Below, in pieces: positions 17,688-26,849 of a DNA stretch of 64,000 nucleotides (within the stretch, counting starts at the first letter, position 1; the number at the start of each line of letters is the position of its first letter). The stretch is from Williamsia phyllosphaerae. Lineage in GTDB: Bacteria > Actinomycetota > Actinomycetes > Mycobacteriales > Mycobacteriaceae. A model generated the notes under the pieces. That model searched no databases. It worked only from the letters and a program-made list of their open reading frames with translations, and was not told where the DNA came from. The stretch covers positions 2,418,001 to 2,482,000 of the forward strand of contig NZ_BMCS01000001.1 in NCBI RefSeq assembly GCF_014635305.1, in the 5' to 3' direction. The translations under genes and the position numbers were made by a program.

Positions 17688-17945
17688 ATGCGCGTAACAC
17701 GGAAAAAGGAGCAGGATCGCCCGCTCGCCGAGTTCCCCGGATGGGGGCTCGAGATCATGATGGGCCTCTACGGCGAGGAGCAGGTCAAGACCGCGTTGTC
17801 GTCGGAATCGGCGACGCCGGAACGCCACCGCCCGCCGACGCAGGCGCCGCATGTCGATGTCGATCCGGCGAGTTCGGAGGCGGCGGAGTTCGACGCCGTG
17901 TCGTCGGTGTTCGCCCGAGTGCGCCGGATGCGCCGGCGCCGTTGA
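17688..17945 (+). CDS. Small hypothetical protein
   Basis: 85 residues: a basic start (MRVTRKKEQDR), then LAEFPGWGLEIMMGLYGEEQVKTAL, a variable Ser/Pro linker, and an Arg-rich end (VRRMRRRR). No family is recognised. The start is supported by CATTCT (17676-17681) placed 6 nt before the ATG, compatible with a leaderless mRNA, and by an excess of G/C at third positions. It diverges from cstA and converges on the PQQ dehydrogenase gene, with 9 bases between the stops. Confidence 0.5.
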   Translation: MRVTRKKEQDRPLAEFPGWGLEIMMGLYGEEQVKTALSSESATPERHRPPTQAPHVDVDPASSEAAEFDAVSSVFARVRRMRRRR

Positions 17946-17963
17946 CCCGCCCGATCAGGCGGG
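17946..17963. terminator. Weak convergent hairpin
   Basis: CCCGCC-CGATCA-GGCGGG forms a 6-bp stem at the junction of two convergent genes. There is no T-run, and it overlaps the stop of the minus-strand gene. It may slow both polymerases, but the signal is weak. Confidence 0.3.
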
Positions 17964-19145
17964 GCTGACCCGCAGGACCTTGTCCTGCCCACCGCCGTTG
18001 TCGGTGGTGACCAGCAGCGAACCGTCGGGCATCGGCGTGATGGACCGCAGACGGCCCTCGGCGTCGTCGAGGAGATCGACCTGCTCGGTGGTCGACTTGC
18101 CGTCGGCACTCAGCCGGAGCAGCACGAGTTTCTTCGCCTTCAGTGCGCCCATGACGACCATCCCGTTGTAGCGACCCCACGCGGGTCCGAGGAAGTCGAC
18201 GTCGGAGATCGCCAGGGTCGGATCGCCCGAGGACCAGACGGCCGGTATCGAACCGGGGTGACGGTCGGTGTCGGTCATCGGCACCGACTCGTCGTAGGAA
18301 CCGGACCCGGTGTTCGGATCCCATCCGTAGTTCGCCTGCGGTAGAACCTGGTTGAGCTCGTCGTCGATGTCGGGACCGTGCTCGCTCACGTAGAGGCGGT
18401 CGGTTCCGGGGACGAAGGCGAGGCCCTGCGGGTTGCGGTGGCCGTAGTCGTAGACGGCGCTGCCCGCGAACGTGCCCGCGGCCGGTGTGCCGTCGGTGTT
18501 GACGTGAAGGACCTTGCCTCCCAGGTTCTTCAGATCCTGGGGCGCGGTGGGGTTCGCGGTGTCGCCGGTTGCCACGAACAGGGTGCCGTCGGGGGCAGGC
18601 AGGATCCGACACCCGCTGTGCCGTCCGGACGACCCGAGCGGGATCCCGGTGACGACGTCGGAGACCTGTCGCATCGACGACCAGTCCGGCGCCGCCGTCC
18701 ACCGGACCACGCGGACGTCGCCGGCGGTGCTCGCGAAACACGTGTAGACCGACCGGCTCTGCGCGAAGTCGGAGGCGAGGGCCAACCCCATGAACCCGGC
18801 TTCGCCCTTCGCGTCGACCGTGGAGGTGTCGGCCCGGACCTCGGCGACACGTCCGTCGCTGTGCCGCATCACGATCCGCCCGGATCGTTCACCGGTCACG
18901 ATGTTCCCGTCGCCGTCGACCGCGACGTCCCACGGGTGATCCAGACCGGTCATCACGTCGGTGACGCGGGCCTCACCGGATGCGGGTTGCGCGCTGTTCG
19001 CGGAGCCCGTCGACCCGGTGGAGGGCGCGGGCAGGGAGGTGTCGGTCAGATCCTCACCGCAGCCCGCGACGAACAGGAATACCGCGGTGGTGGCCGCCGC
19101 GACGGCCACTCGGCCGCCGCCTGCCGGGATTGTCGGGAATCGCAT
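17955..19145 (-). CDS. PQQ-dependent sugar dehydrogenase-type lipoprotein (GSDH/sorbosone dehydrogenase family)
   Basis: 396 residues. N-terminal lipoprotein signal with lipobox FVAGC, then a Ser/Thr-rich linker and a six-bladed propeller: GLDHPWDVAVDGDGNIVTGERSGRI, GFMGLALASDF, GRHSGCRILPAPDGTLFVATGD, YDYGHRNPQGLAFVPGTDRLYVSEHGPD-DDELN. These blocks are the soluble glucose dehydrogenase family signature, including H and R that contact PQQ. Such lipoproteins oxidise sugars or aldoses on the cell surface; PQQ synthesis genes are not in view, so an external cofactor or another role is possible. ATG 19145 is chosen because it opens directly onto the signal. Confidence 0.88.
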   Translation of the reverse strand: MRFPTIPAGGGRVAVAAATTAVFLFVAGCGEDLTDTSLPAPSTGSTGSANSAQPASGEARVTDVMTGLDHPWDVAVDGDGNIVTGERSGRIVMRHSDGRVAEVRADTSTVDAKGEAGFMGLALASDFAQSRSVYTCFASTAGDVRVVRWTAAPDWSSMRQVSDVVTGIPLGSSGRHSGCRILPAPDGTLFVATGDTANPTAPQDLKNLGGKVLHVNTDGTPAAGTFAGSAVYDYGHRNPQGLAFVPGTDRLYVSEHGPDIDDELNQVLPQANYGWDPNTGSGSYDESVPMTDTDRHPGSIPAVWSSGDPTLAISDVDFLGPAWGRYNGMVVMGALKAKKLVLLRLSADGKSTTEQVDLLDDAEGRLRSITPMPDGSLLVTTDNGGGQDKVLRVSPA

Positions 19146-19364
19146 CACCTCATCGAAAGTACACGCGCGCGCGGGACGACTGACTGTTCTCGCCGGGTCG
19201 TGTAGCGTCGACAGGTCAGCCGAGAACGTCGCTGCACACCTGATTCGCGGAAGCTGCTGTCGCCCATGACCGTCGCCGCTGCACGCGAACTCACTCCCGA
19301 TCACACACGACCCGACGCCCTGTTGGCCTCTGGGTCGGTGTTCGGACTCGTAGGAGGACGGCAG

Positions 19365-19643
19365 ATGCCCGAGAAGGAATCGGCTGAGTCACAACCTCAG
19401 CTCAAGGACCCGGACCTGTACGAGAAGCTGCGCGATGAGGGCAACTCGAAAGAGAAGTCGGCCCGCATCTCCAACGCCGCGGCGAATCGCGGACGGTCCG
19501 ATGTCGGCCACTCCGGCGGGAAGTCACCGTCGTACGAGGAGTGGACCGTCGACGAACTCAAATCCCGCGCCAAAGAGCTTGACCTACATGGGTACTCGGA
19601 CCTGAACAAGTCCGACCTCGTGGATCTGCTCCGCGACCACTGA
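19365..19643 (+). CDS. Small protein with Rho-N/SAP-like C-terminal domain (DUF7218-like)
   Basis: 92 residues. The N-terminal part (LYEKLRDEGNSKEKSARISNAAANRGRSDVG...) is hydrophilic and conserved in actinobacterial proteins, while the end (WTVDELKSRAKELDLHGYSDLNKSDLVDLLRDH) is a Rho termination factor N-domain, a small helical fold that can bind nucleic acid. TAGGAGGACGGCAG precedes the ATG, a strong ribosome-binding site. It lies 41 bp upstream of a DJ-1/PfpI gene in the same direction. A stress-related role is plausible but only inferred. Confidence 0.8.
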   Translation: MPEKESAESQPQLKDPDLYEKLRDEGNSKEKSARISNAAANRGRSDVGHSGGKSPSYEEWTVDELKSRAKELDLHGYSDLNKSDLVDLLRDH

Positions 19644-19684
19644 CACCCACCGCACCGTGGTGCGGTCGAGAAGTAAGGAAGTCC

Positions 19685-20242
19685 ATGACCGACGATCTGA
19701 ACGGCAAGACCATCGCATTCCTCGTTGCCCCCGAGGGCATCGAGCAGGTGGAACTCACCGAGCCCTGGGAGGCCGTGAAGCAGGCCGGTGGCACCCCCCG
19801 GTTGGTATCCACCGTGTCGGGCACCGTGCAGGCCTTCAACCACCTCGACGCGGCCGACACCTTCGGAGTCGACGACACCGTCGACTCGGTCTCGGTCGGC
19901 GATTTCGACGGACTCGTGCTGCCCGGCGGCGTCGCGAACCCGGACTACCTGCGCACCCATGAAGGCGCGGTCGCGTTCGCCCGCAGCTTCTTCGACGAGG
20001 GCAAGCCCGTCGCGGCGATCTGTCACGCCCCCTGGACGTTGATCGAGGGCGGCGTTCTCGCCGGACGCACGATCACCTCGTGGCCGAGCCTGCAGACCGA
20101 CATCCGCAACGCGGGCGGCACGTGGGTCGACGAGGAGGTCGTCGAGTGCACAGCAGGGCCGAACTCGTTGATCACCAGCCGGAACCCGGACGACCTGCCC
20201 GCGTTCTGCGCGAAGCTGACCTCGGTTTTCGCGGCGAGCTGA
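19685..20242 (+). CDS. DJ-1/PfpI-type class I glutamine amidotransferase-like protein
   Basis: 185 residues. FDGLVLPGGVANPDYLR and the nucleophile elbow AAICHAPWTLIEGG (with the reactive Cys) are the hallmarks of the PfpI/YhbO group, whose members act as chaperones or deglycases under stress; the biochemical activity is debated. TRTITSWPSLQTDIRNAGGTWVDEEVV matches the rest of the domain. TAAGGAAG lies before the ATG. The next gene follows 3 bases later, so the pair is an operon. Confidence 0.9.
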   Translation: MTDDLNGKTIAFLVAPEGIEQVELTEPWEAVKQAGGTPRLVSTVSGTVQAFNHLDAADTFGVDDTVDSVSVGDFDGLVLPGGVANPDYLRTHEGAVAFARSFFDEGKPVAAICHAPWTLIEGGVLAGRTITSWPSLQTDIRNAGGTWVDEEVVECTAGPNSLITSRNPDDLPAFCAKLTSVFAAS

Positions 20243-20245
20243 CCC

Positions 20246-21214
20246 ATGCCGTTGAAGATCGGGTTCAAGCTGATGGCCGAGACCTTCGATCCGAAGGAGA
20301 TCGTCCGTCAGGCGGTCGCGGCCGAGCGCGCGGGTTTCGACTTCGTCGAGATCAGTGACCACTTCCACCCGTGGCTCTACAGCCACCGGCACTCCGGGTT
20401 CGCCTGGTCGATGCTCTCGGCGATCGCGGTGCAGACCGAGCGGCTCGAACTGGCCACGGGTGTCACCTGCCCGTTCATCCGGTACCACCCGGCGATCATC
20501 GCGCAGGCCGCCGCCACGACGCAGATCCTCGCGGAGGGCCGCTTCACGTTGGGCCTCGGGACCGGCGAGCGTCTGAACGAACACGTGACCGGCGCGCCGT
20601 GGCCGAACGCGCAGATCCGGCAGGAGATGCTGCGCGAGTCGATCGAGGTCATGCGGATGCTGTGGACCGACGGCTACCACTCTTATCGCGGGCAGCACAT
20701 CACCCTCGACGACGCGCGGGTCTTCGACATCCCGGACACGCTGCCGCCGATCGTGGTGGCAGCAGGCGGCAAGGAGTCCGCGGCGCTGGCGGGCGAGATC
20801 GCCGACGGCCTGTTCACCACCGAGCCGAAGTCCGACCTCGTCGCCGCCTACGGCAAGGCCGGCGGTTCCGGTCCGCGCTACACCGAGGTGCCGATGGCCT
20901 GGGCCACAGACGTCGATTCGGCCGTGGCGTCAGCACACGAGAAATTCCGTTTCGGACTCACCGGGTGGAAGGTCCAGGCCGAGCTGCCGAACCCGATCAA
21001 CTTCGAGGCCGCGACAGCGTCAATCCGGCACTCCGACGTCGCCGACGCGATGTCGTGTGGCCCGGACCTCGACGCGCACGTCGAGGGAGCGCGCGGCTTC
21101 GTCGACGCGGGTTTCGATCATCTCAGCCTGCTGAACGCCGGTCCCGACGTCGACGGGTTCCTCGCGGTCTGCGAGTCCGACCTGATCGAGAAAGTACGGT
21201 CGCTCGCGAACTGA
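20246..21214 (+). CDS. F420-dependent LLM-class oxidoreductase (TIGR03557-type)
   Basis: 322 residues in the luciferase-like TIM-barrel fold: KIGFKLMAETFDPKEIVRQAVAAERAGFDFVEISDHFHPWL at the start, then LATGVTCPFIRYHPAIIAQAAATTQILAEGRFTLGLGTGERLNEHV. This pattern is that of the F420-dependent glucose-6-phosphate-dehydrogenase-like subgroup. It would transfer a hydride between cofactor F420 and an unknown substrate. It starts 3 bases after the PfpI gene and is co-transcribed with it. Confidence 0.88.
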   Translation: MPLKIGFKLMAETFDPKEIVRQAVAAERAGFDFVEISDHFHPWLYSHRHSGFAWSMLSAIAVQTERLELATGVTCPFIRYHPAIIAQAAATTQILAEGRFTLGLGTGERLNEHVTGAPWPNAQIRQEMLRESIEVMRMLWTDGYHSYRGQHITLDDARVFDIPDTLPPIVVAAGGKESAALAGEIADGLFTTEPKSDLVAAYGKAGGSGPRYTEVPMAWATDVDSAVASAHEKFRFGLTGWKVQAELPNPINFEAATASIRHSDVADAMSCGPDLDAHVEGARGFVDAGFDHLSLLNAGPDVDGFLAVCESDLIEKVRSLAN

Positions 21215-21235
21215 CCGATGTGTGACGATTGACCC

Positions 21236-22435
21236 ATGACACCTCCGACTCGGGGATCGATCTTCGCGACGCATCTCCGATCGAGTTCGCTGATCGCCGT
21301 GCAATTCGTCGCCGTGGCCGCGGCCCTGTGGATCGTCGGATGGCTCATCGGCCAGGGATGGGTGATCATCCTGCCCGTCGTGCTGTCGATCATCGTCTGC
21401 ACAGTGCTGTGGCCGCCGGTGAAGTGGTTGCGTCGCAAGGGACTGCCGCCGGCCCTCGCGGTGCTGATCGTCCTGCTCATCGCGGTGGGTGTGGTTGCCG
21501 GGGTGATCGCGGCGGTGGCGCCGGGGATCGTCGACCAGTCCACCGAACTGGCCGACCGTGCGTCGCAGGGTGTGATCCAGGTGCAGGACTGGCTGCACGG
21601 ACCGCCCCTCAACGTCAGCGATGATCAACTCGACTCGGCGGTCGCCGCGATCACCGACCGCCTGCAGTCGAGCAGCGCGCAGATCGCGTCCGGCCTGTTC
21701 ACCGGGGTCAGTGCCGCCACGTCGGCGCTCGTCACGCTGTTCACCGTGGTTGTCGCAACCTTCTTCTTCCTCAAGGACGGCCCGCGGTTCGTCCCGTGGC
21801 TGCGCCGCACCGCAGGCAAGCCCGCCGCCCCGCACCTCGCTGAGGTGCTCACCCGGGTGTGGACGACGCTGGGCGGTTTCATCCGGACCCAGGCCCTGGT
21901 CAGCCTCGTCGACGCGGTGCTGATCGGCATCGGGCTGGTCATCCTGGGTGTGCCGCTGGCGTATGCGCTGGCCATCATCACCTTCATCGGTGGGTTCGTG
22001 CCGATCGTCGGTGCCTTCGTCGCCGGCGGTCTGGCGGTGCTGATCGCGCTGGTGTCCAACGGTGTGGTCACCGCGCTCATCGTGTTGGCGATCATCCTGG
22101 CGGTGCAGCAACTCGAGGGGAACATCCTGCAGCCGTGGTTGCAGTCGAAGTCGATGAACCTACATGCGGTCATCGTCCTGTTGGCGGTCACGTTGGGTGC
22201 CACCGTGTTCGGCGTGATCGGTGCGTTCCTGGCCGTGCCGGTCGCGGCGTCGCTGGCCGTCGTCCTGCGCTACTACGGCGAGCAGGTGTCGAAGCGAACG
22301 GGTGAGGACGTCGCGGTCGAGAACGAGACCGATGAGGCCGACGACGCCAATCCGCCGAGCGTGCCGAAAGAACCCGTCGAGCGTGCCGAAACGACCACCG
22401 ACACTTCCGACGGAGACCCCGCGCCGGCCACCTGA
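21236..22435 (+). CDS. AI-2E/PerM-family transporter (UPF0118)
   Basis: 399 residues with about 7-8 membrane helices. The family core is present: FIRTQALVSLVDAVLIGIGLVILGVPLAYALAIITFIGGFVPIVGAFVAGGLAVLIAL, followed by QQLEGNILQPWLQSKSMNLHAVIVLLAVTLGATVFGVIGAFLAVPVAA. Members are exporters of varied or unknown cargo (including ion antiporters), so the AI-2 label should not be taken literally. The last ~45 residues are acidic and contain a translated copy of a 22-bp tandem-repeat unit also found at 29847-29923. Confidence 0.88.
   Translation: MTPPTRGSIFATHLRSSSLIAVQFVAVAAALWIVGWLIGQGWVIILPVVLSIIVCTVLWPPVKWLRRKGLPPALAVLIVLLIAVGVVAGVIAAVAPGIVDQSTELADRASQGVIQVQDWLHGPPLNVSDDQLDSAVAAITDRLQSSSAQIASGLFTGVSAATSALVTLFTVVVATFFFLKDGPRFVPWLRRTAGKPAAPHLAEVLTRVWTTLGGFIRTQALVSLVDAVLIGIGLVILGVPLAYALAIITFIGGFVPIVGAFVAGGLAVLIALVSNGVVTALIVLAIILAVQQLEGNILQPWLQSKSMNLHAVIVLLAVTLGATVFGVIGAFLAVPVAASLAVVLRYYGEQVSKRTGEDVAVENETDEADDANPPSVPKEPVERAETTTDTSDGDPAPAT
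22357..22396 (+). repeat. Diverged copy of the 22-bp tandem-repeat unit inside a coding region
   Basis: CCGAAAGAACCCGTCGAGCGTG at 22364-22385 differs at two positions from the unit CCGAAACAACCCGTCGAACG plus TG that is repeated at 29847. It is flanked by partial units (GAGCGTG before, CCGAAACGACC after) and is translated as VPKEPVERAETT in the C-terminal tail of the AI-2E-type transporter. Confidence 0.7.
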
Positions 22436-22483
22436 GACCACGGGTGCGAGCCGGGCCGGTCGCGAAAACTAGACTGGTTCCTC

Positions 22484-23563
<1,080 letters not shown>

Positions 23564-23577
23564 CAAAGGAGCCCCAC

Positions 23578-23748
23578 GTGGCAGCATTCGCGATCGGCGA
23601 CACGGTACAGATCACGGGCAGCGTGATGACCGGCAACGTCGGTACCGTTGTCCACTTCGACGAGGGGCGGGGCCGCTACCTGGTCCGCGTCGGTGCTGTC
23701 ACGCAGAACTACTTCTCCGAGGACGACCTCGAGTTGTTCTCGTCGTGA
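23578..23748 (+). CDS. Small SH3/KOW-like protein
   Basis: 56 residues: IGDTVQITGSVMTGNVGTVVHFDEGRGRYLVRVGAVTQNYFSEDDLELF. The alternating strand pattern with G-TV-V-G-V-G-V-YLVRVG looks like a small beta-barrel of the KOW/SH3 kind that could bind RNA or protein. GTG 23578 has AAAGGAG 7-8 bases upstream and the gene starts 14 bp after ychF, so it is co-expressed with that ribosome-associated ATPase. Function is unknown. Confidence 0.75.
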   Translation: MAAFAIGDTVQITGSVMTGNVGTVVHFDEGRGRYLVRVGAVTQNYFSEDDLELFSS

Positions 23749-23772
23749 GCGGTATCGGCCGGCCTGAGTTCT

Positions 23773-23821
23773 CCATCCGTAGCAATTGGTATCGCCAGGC
23801 GACACGAACTGCTACGGATGG
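23773..23821. promoter_or_regulatory. 12-bp perfect inverted repeat directly before a VOC gene
   Basis: CCATCCGTAGCA (23773-23784) and TGCTACGGATGG (23810-23821) are perfect complements separated by 25 nt; the right arm ends 3 bases before the ATG at 23825. It could be an operator, or an RNA hairpin acting as the ychF operon terminator and blocking the next start. There is no T-run. Confidence 0.6.
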
Positions 23822-23824
23822 TCC

Positions 23825-24268
23825 ATGCCCATAAAACTCGAGAACGTCGGTATTGCCGTGGACGACCTGGAAGCGACCATCGCGTTCTTCACCGACCTCG
23901 GTCTCGATGTCCTGGGCCGCGACACCGTCAGCGGGGAATGGACCGATACCGCCGTAGGCCTCGACGGCAACCACGCGAGGATCGCGATGCTGCAGACGCC
24001 GGACGGCAACGGTCGTCTCGAGCTGTTCGAGTACATCCACCCAGACGCGATCCCGACCACCCCGACCCTGCCCAACGAGGTCGGGATGCACCGCGTCGCC
24101 TTCTCCGTCGACGACATCGACGAGGCCCTTGCCATTGCCGCACGACACGGATGCCATCCGCTGCGTGGTGTCGCCACCTACGAGGACATCTACAAGCTCA
24201 CCTATGTACGCGGGCCGAGCGGCATCATCGTCATGCTCGCCGAGGAGTTGAGGAAGAGCCGAGGATGA
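23825..24268 (+). CDS. VOC-superfamily (glyoxalase/epimerase-like) protein
   Basis: 147 residues with two beta-alpha-beta-beta-beta modules: IKLENVGIAVDDLEATIAFFTDLGLDVLG and GMHRVAFSVDDIDEALAIAARHG. Metal-ligand candidates are present (LELFEY, GIIVMLAEE ends). This suggests a metal-dependent lyase, epimerase or resistance protein; the substrate is unknown. ATG 23825 is preferred to an upstream TTG because the protein then starts at the family N-terminus. No Shine-Dalgarno is visible, and the start is immediately behind the right arm of the inverted repeat. The next gene overlaps (ATGA). Confidence 0.8.
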   Translation: MPIKLENVGIAVDDLEATIAFFTDLGLDVLGRDTVSGEWTDTAVGLDGNHARIAMLQTPDGNGRLELFEYIHPDAIPTTPTLPNEVGMHRVAFSVDDIDEALAIAARHGCHPLRGVATYEDIYKLTYVRGPSGIIVMLAEELRKSRG

Positions 24269-24738
24269 GTCGTCTGACACTGATGTGCGGCCTGGCGGGC
24301 GCTGGTAAATCCACCTATGCGCGAACACTGCAGGATCGTGGTTGGGTTCGGTTCTCGATCGATGCCGAGGCGTGGGCCATGGGTTTCACGGGGTCGTCGA
24401 CAGTGCCGCCTGAGGTCGCCGCCGATATTCGAGCGAGTCAGCGCGAGGCGATCTCGAACGCCCTCGATGCAGGTGTTGATGTCGTCGTCGACTACGCGTT
24501 TCCGTCACGTGCGATGCGCGACGAGTATCGAGATCTGGGGCGGACGCATCGGGCGCAGGTCGAGGTCGTCTTTTTCGACACCGATGAGGCACTGGTTCGC
24601 GACCGGCTGACCCGGCGTCGGGGATCGCACCCAGATGATGTTGTCGTCGACGAGGGCACGTTGGAGGCATATCGCTCGGCCTTCGAGGCCCCCACTCCCG
24701 ACGAGGCCGACGTGACCGCGATCCGATCTCGCTGGTGA
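24265..24738 (+). CDS. P-loop kinase-like AAA ATPase
   Basis: 157 residues starting LTLMCGLAGAGKSTYARTL, a Walker A motif at the very N-terminus, followed by a D in VVDYAFPS and an arginine-rich lid RDRLTRRRG. It resembles the small zeta-toxin/gluconate-kinase-like or COG4639 P-loop kinases that phosphorylate small molecules or nucleic acid ends. The start overlaps the VOC gene by ATGA, so the two are coupled. No antitoxin-like gene is adjacent, so a toxin role is unlikely. Confidence 0.78.
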   Translation: MSRLTLMCGLAGAGKSTYARTLQDRGWVRFSIDAEAWAMGFTGSSTVPPEVAADIRASQREAISNALDAGVDVVVDYAFPSRAMRDEYRDLGRTHRAQVEVVFFDTDEALVRDRLTRRRGSHPDDVVVDEGTLEAYRSAFEAPTPDEADVTAIRSRW

Positions 24739-24795
24739 TGGCAGGGCGTTCGACACCGCTGGCGCACGTACGTCCGAGCGAGGAGGACGAGTCCG

Positions 24796-25116
24796 ATGAG
24801 CGATGCCCGGGACGACTTCGGCATCGCGGTGCTCGACGTCGTCGACCGCATCCCGAGCGGACGGGTGATGACCTACGGCGACATCGCCGAGTACCTGCAG
24901 CGTGGCGGACCGCGGGGTGTCGGTGGTGTGATGGCTCGCGATGGTGAGGCGGTCACATGGTGGCGGGTCGTACGCGCCACCGGCACCCTGCCCGCACATC
25001 TGATGATCGAGGCGCAGACGCAGTGGCACAGCGAGGGCACGCCCCTGCGTCGCGGGATCGTCGACGTCGAACGCGCGCGCTGGTGGCCCGAGGAGTCCGA
25101 CGGGAAAGACGCATGA
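24796..25116 (+). CDS. Alkyltransferase-like protein (ATL)
   Basis: 106 residues with the MGMT C-terminal fold: VLDVVDRIPSGRVMTYGDIAEYL, then GVGGVMARDGEAVTWWRVVRATG. At the position of the active-site PCHR the sequence reads TWWR, so the acceptor Cys is replaced by Trp55, the defining feature of ATL proteins. ATLs bind O6-alkylguanine without transferring the group and hand the lesion to nucleotide excision repair. It is separate from the Ada/Ogt locus at 12.9-15 kb. The next gene overlaps by ATGA. Confidence 0.9.
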   Translation: MSDARDDFGIAVLDVVDRIPSGRVMTYGDIAEYLQRGGPRGVGGVMARDGEAVTWWRVVRATGTLPAHLMIEAQTQWHSEGTPLRRGIVDVERARWWPEESDGKDA

Positions 25117-26390
25117 CAGCGCCGTCGATGAGTCGGTCCTCGTCGCTGACCGCCGGGGCGTTCGTCCTCCTCACGACGCTGTACTTCGCGCAGGGCCTGC
25201 CGTTCGGGTTCTTCACACAGGCGCTGCCGGTGGTGCTGCGCCGCTCCGGGTACTCGCTGGTGACGATCAGCGCCACCGGGATCCTGTTCGCGCCCTGGGC
25301 ATTGAAGTTCCTCTGGGCGCCGTACGTCGACCGTTACGGATCGCGTCGCCGGTGGTTGTTGACGCTCCAGAGCGCCTCTGCGGCAGTCGCTTTGATTCTC
25401 GCCTGCCTGGACCTGTCGATGACGCTGACCTGGCTGTTCGTCGGGATAGCGGTGGTCAACCTCATCTCCGCGACCCAGGATGTCGTCACCGACGGGCTCG
25501 CCGTCCGTCTGCTGGGACCGCGAGAACGCGGGGTCGGCAACGCGATCCAGGTGGGTGCCTATCGCGTCGGGATGATCGTCGGTGGGGGACTGCTGCTGTG
25601 GCTGTTCTCGCTCGCCGGGTGGCGTCTGCTGTTCGTCGCGATGGCGGTTCTGCTGATCGCGTCGACCATCCCGGTGTGGTTCCTGCGGGCGCAGACCGAT
25701 GCCGCCGATCAGGTCGCGTCCACGACCGACCGGCCGTCGGCGGCGCGGCTGGCCACCGGCTGGTTCGCGCGGCTGCGCCGACCGGGGATGATCGCGTTCA
25801 TCCTTTTGGTCGCCGGCTACAAGTTCGGCAACTCGATGGGGTCGGCGTTGGTGGGGCCGTTCCTGTCCGACGTCGGGCTCAGTCTGTCCCAGATCGCGCT
25901 GATCGAAGGCGGGTTGTCCTCGGTGTCTGCGTTGGTCGGCGCAGGGCTCGGCGGTTGGTACGCCTACCGGTTCGGTCGCCGACACGCACTGCTCGTCGCG
26001 GGCATTACGCAGACCGCTGCGCTGGCGTTGTACGTCGCGGCCTCTCTCGACGTCGGCGGGTTGGGTCTCATCGTCACCGCGAGCATCGCCGAGCACGTCT
26101 TCGGTGGCGCGGCCACCGTCGTGGTGTTCGCCTTGATGATGGATGCGTCGGATCGCGAGTACGCGGGAACCGACTACACGCTGATCGCGTGCGCGGTCGT
26201 GTTCTCGCAGGGGATCGCGGGCTTTGCGGCGGGCGTGGTCGGTGACCTGTTCGGGTACACGGCGATGTTCGGCAGCGGTCTGGTGCTCTCCGGCGTCGGG
26301 TGCGCGGTGATGCTGACCGCACTGTCACGAGGTGTGGGGCCGAAGGGATTGCGCGCAGTCGTATCGCCGCCGGGCATCATGAGGTCATGA
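25113..26390 (+). CDS. MFS transporter (AmpG/acetyl-CoA-transporter-like)
   Basis: 425 residues with 12 predicted membrane helices. The N-terminus LTTLYFAQGLPFGFFTQALPVVLRRSGYSLVTISATGILFAPWALKFLWAPYVDRYGSRRRWLL and the loop SATQDVVTDGLAVRLLGPRERGVGNAIQVGAYRVGMIVGGG are typical of the AmpG-like group that takes up muropeptides or acyl-CoA-type compounds. The true substrate is unknown. It overlaps the ATL gene upstream and the next gene downstream by ATGA, giving a tightly coupled four-gene block with the P-loop and VOC genes. Confidence 0.87.
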   Translation: MTAPSMSRSSSLTAGAFVLLTTLYFAQGLPFGFFTQALPVVLRRSGYSLVTISATGILFAPWALKFLWAPYVDRYGSRRRWLLTLQSASAAVALILACLDLSMTLTWLFVGIAVVNLISATQDVVTDGLAVRLLGPRERGVGNAIQVGAYRVGMIVGGGLLLWLFSLAGWRLLFVAMAVLLIASTIPVWFLRAQTDAADQVASTTDRPSAARLATGWFARLRRPGMIAFILLVAGYKFGNSMGSALVGPFLSDVGLSLSQIALIEGGLSSVSALVGAGLGGWYAYRFGRRHALLVAGITQTAALALYVAASLDVGGLGLIVTASIAEHVFGGAATVVVFALMMDASDREYAGTDYTLIACAVVFSQGIAGFAAGVVGDLFGYTAMFGSGLVLSGVGCAVMLTALSRGVGPKGLRAVVSPPGIMRS

Positions 26391-26800
26391 CCGCCGATGC
26401 CGCGCCCGATGTCTCACACCGCCTGACTCGTCGTCTCACGCTGTGGGGCGGTGCATCCGTCCTCGGTGGCGGGGCGTTGGCCTTGCTGGGCGGCTCGGAG
26501 CGCAGCCGCGCGTTCGGTCTCCAGAACGCGATGTGGGGTGCCATCGACGTCGCGATCGCGGCCGTGTCCACCCTCCAGTCGACCCCGCCCACCACACCGA
26601 AGCTGCGCCGACTGCTGCTGATCAACACCGGCCTCGACGTCGGGTACGTCGCGGGCGGAGCCCATCTGATCGCACACACCCCCAGCTTCGGTGGCCGCAT
26701 CACCGCCGAACAGGCCCGCGGGCACGGCGCGGCGGTTGTCGTGCAGGGGGCTGCGCTGTTCGTCCTCGACCTCACCCACGCGCGCCGACTGCATCGGTAG
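26387..26800 (+). CDS. Small membrane protein (DUF6992-like)
   Basis: 137 residues with four hydrophobic helices: LTLWGGASVLGGGALALLGG, AFGLQNAMWGAIDVAIAAVS, LLLINTGLDVGYVAGGAHLI, GAAVVVQGAALFVLDLTHARRLH. The AFG-QN--WG-ID-xIA motif matches the DUF6992 family, found in cyanobacteria and actinobacteria. Function is unknown. Translation is coupled to the MFS gene through ATGA overlap. Confidence 0.75.
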   Translation: MTADAAPDVSHRLTRRLTLWGGASVLGGGALALLGGSERSRAFGLQNAMWGAIDVAIAAVSTLQSTPPTTPKLRRLLLINTGLDVGYVAGGAHLIAHTPSFGGRITAEQARGHGAAVVVQGAALFVLDLTHARRLHR

Positions 26801-26849
26801 CCGAACTTCCCGCTCAGCGGGAGGCAAGGGCTACGGCTGCGCTCGGTGA

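Noticed and set aside
24265..24738. Zeta-type toxin of a toxin-antitoxin pair
   Set aside because: The P-loop fits, but no small antitoxin gene precedes it; the neighbours are a VOC protein and an ATL protein.
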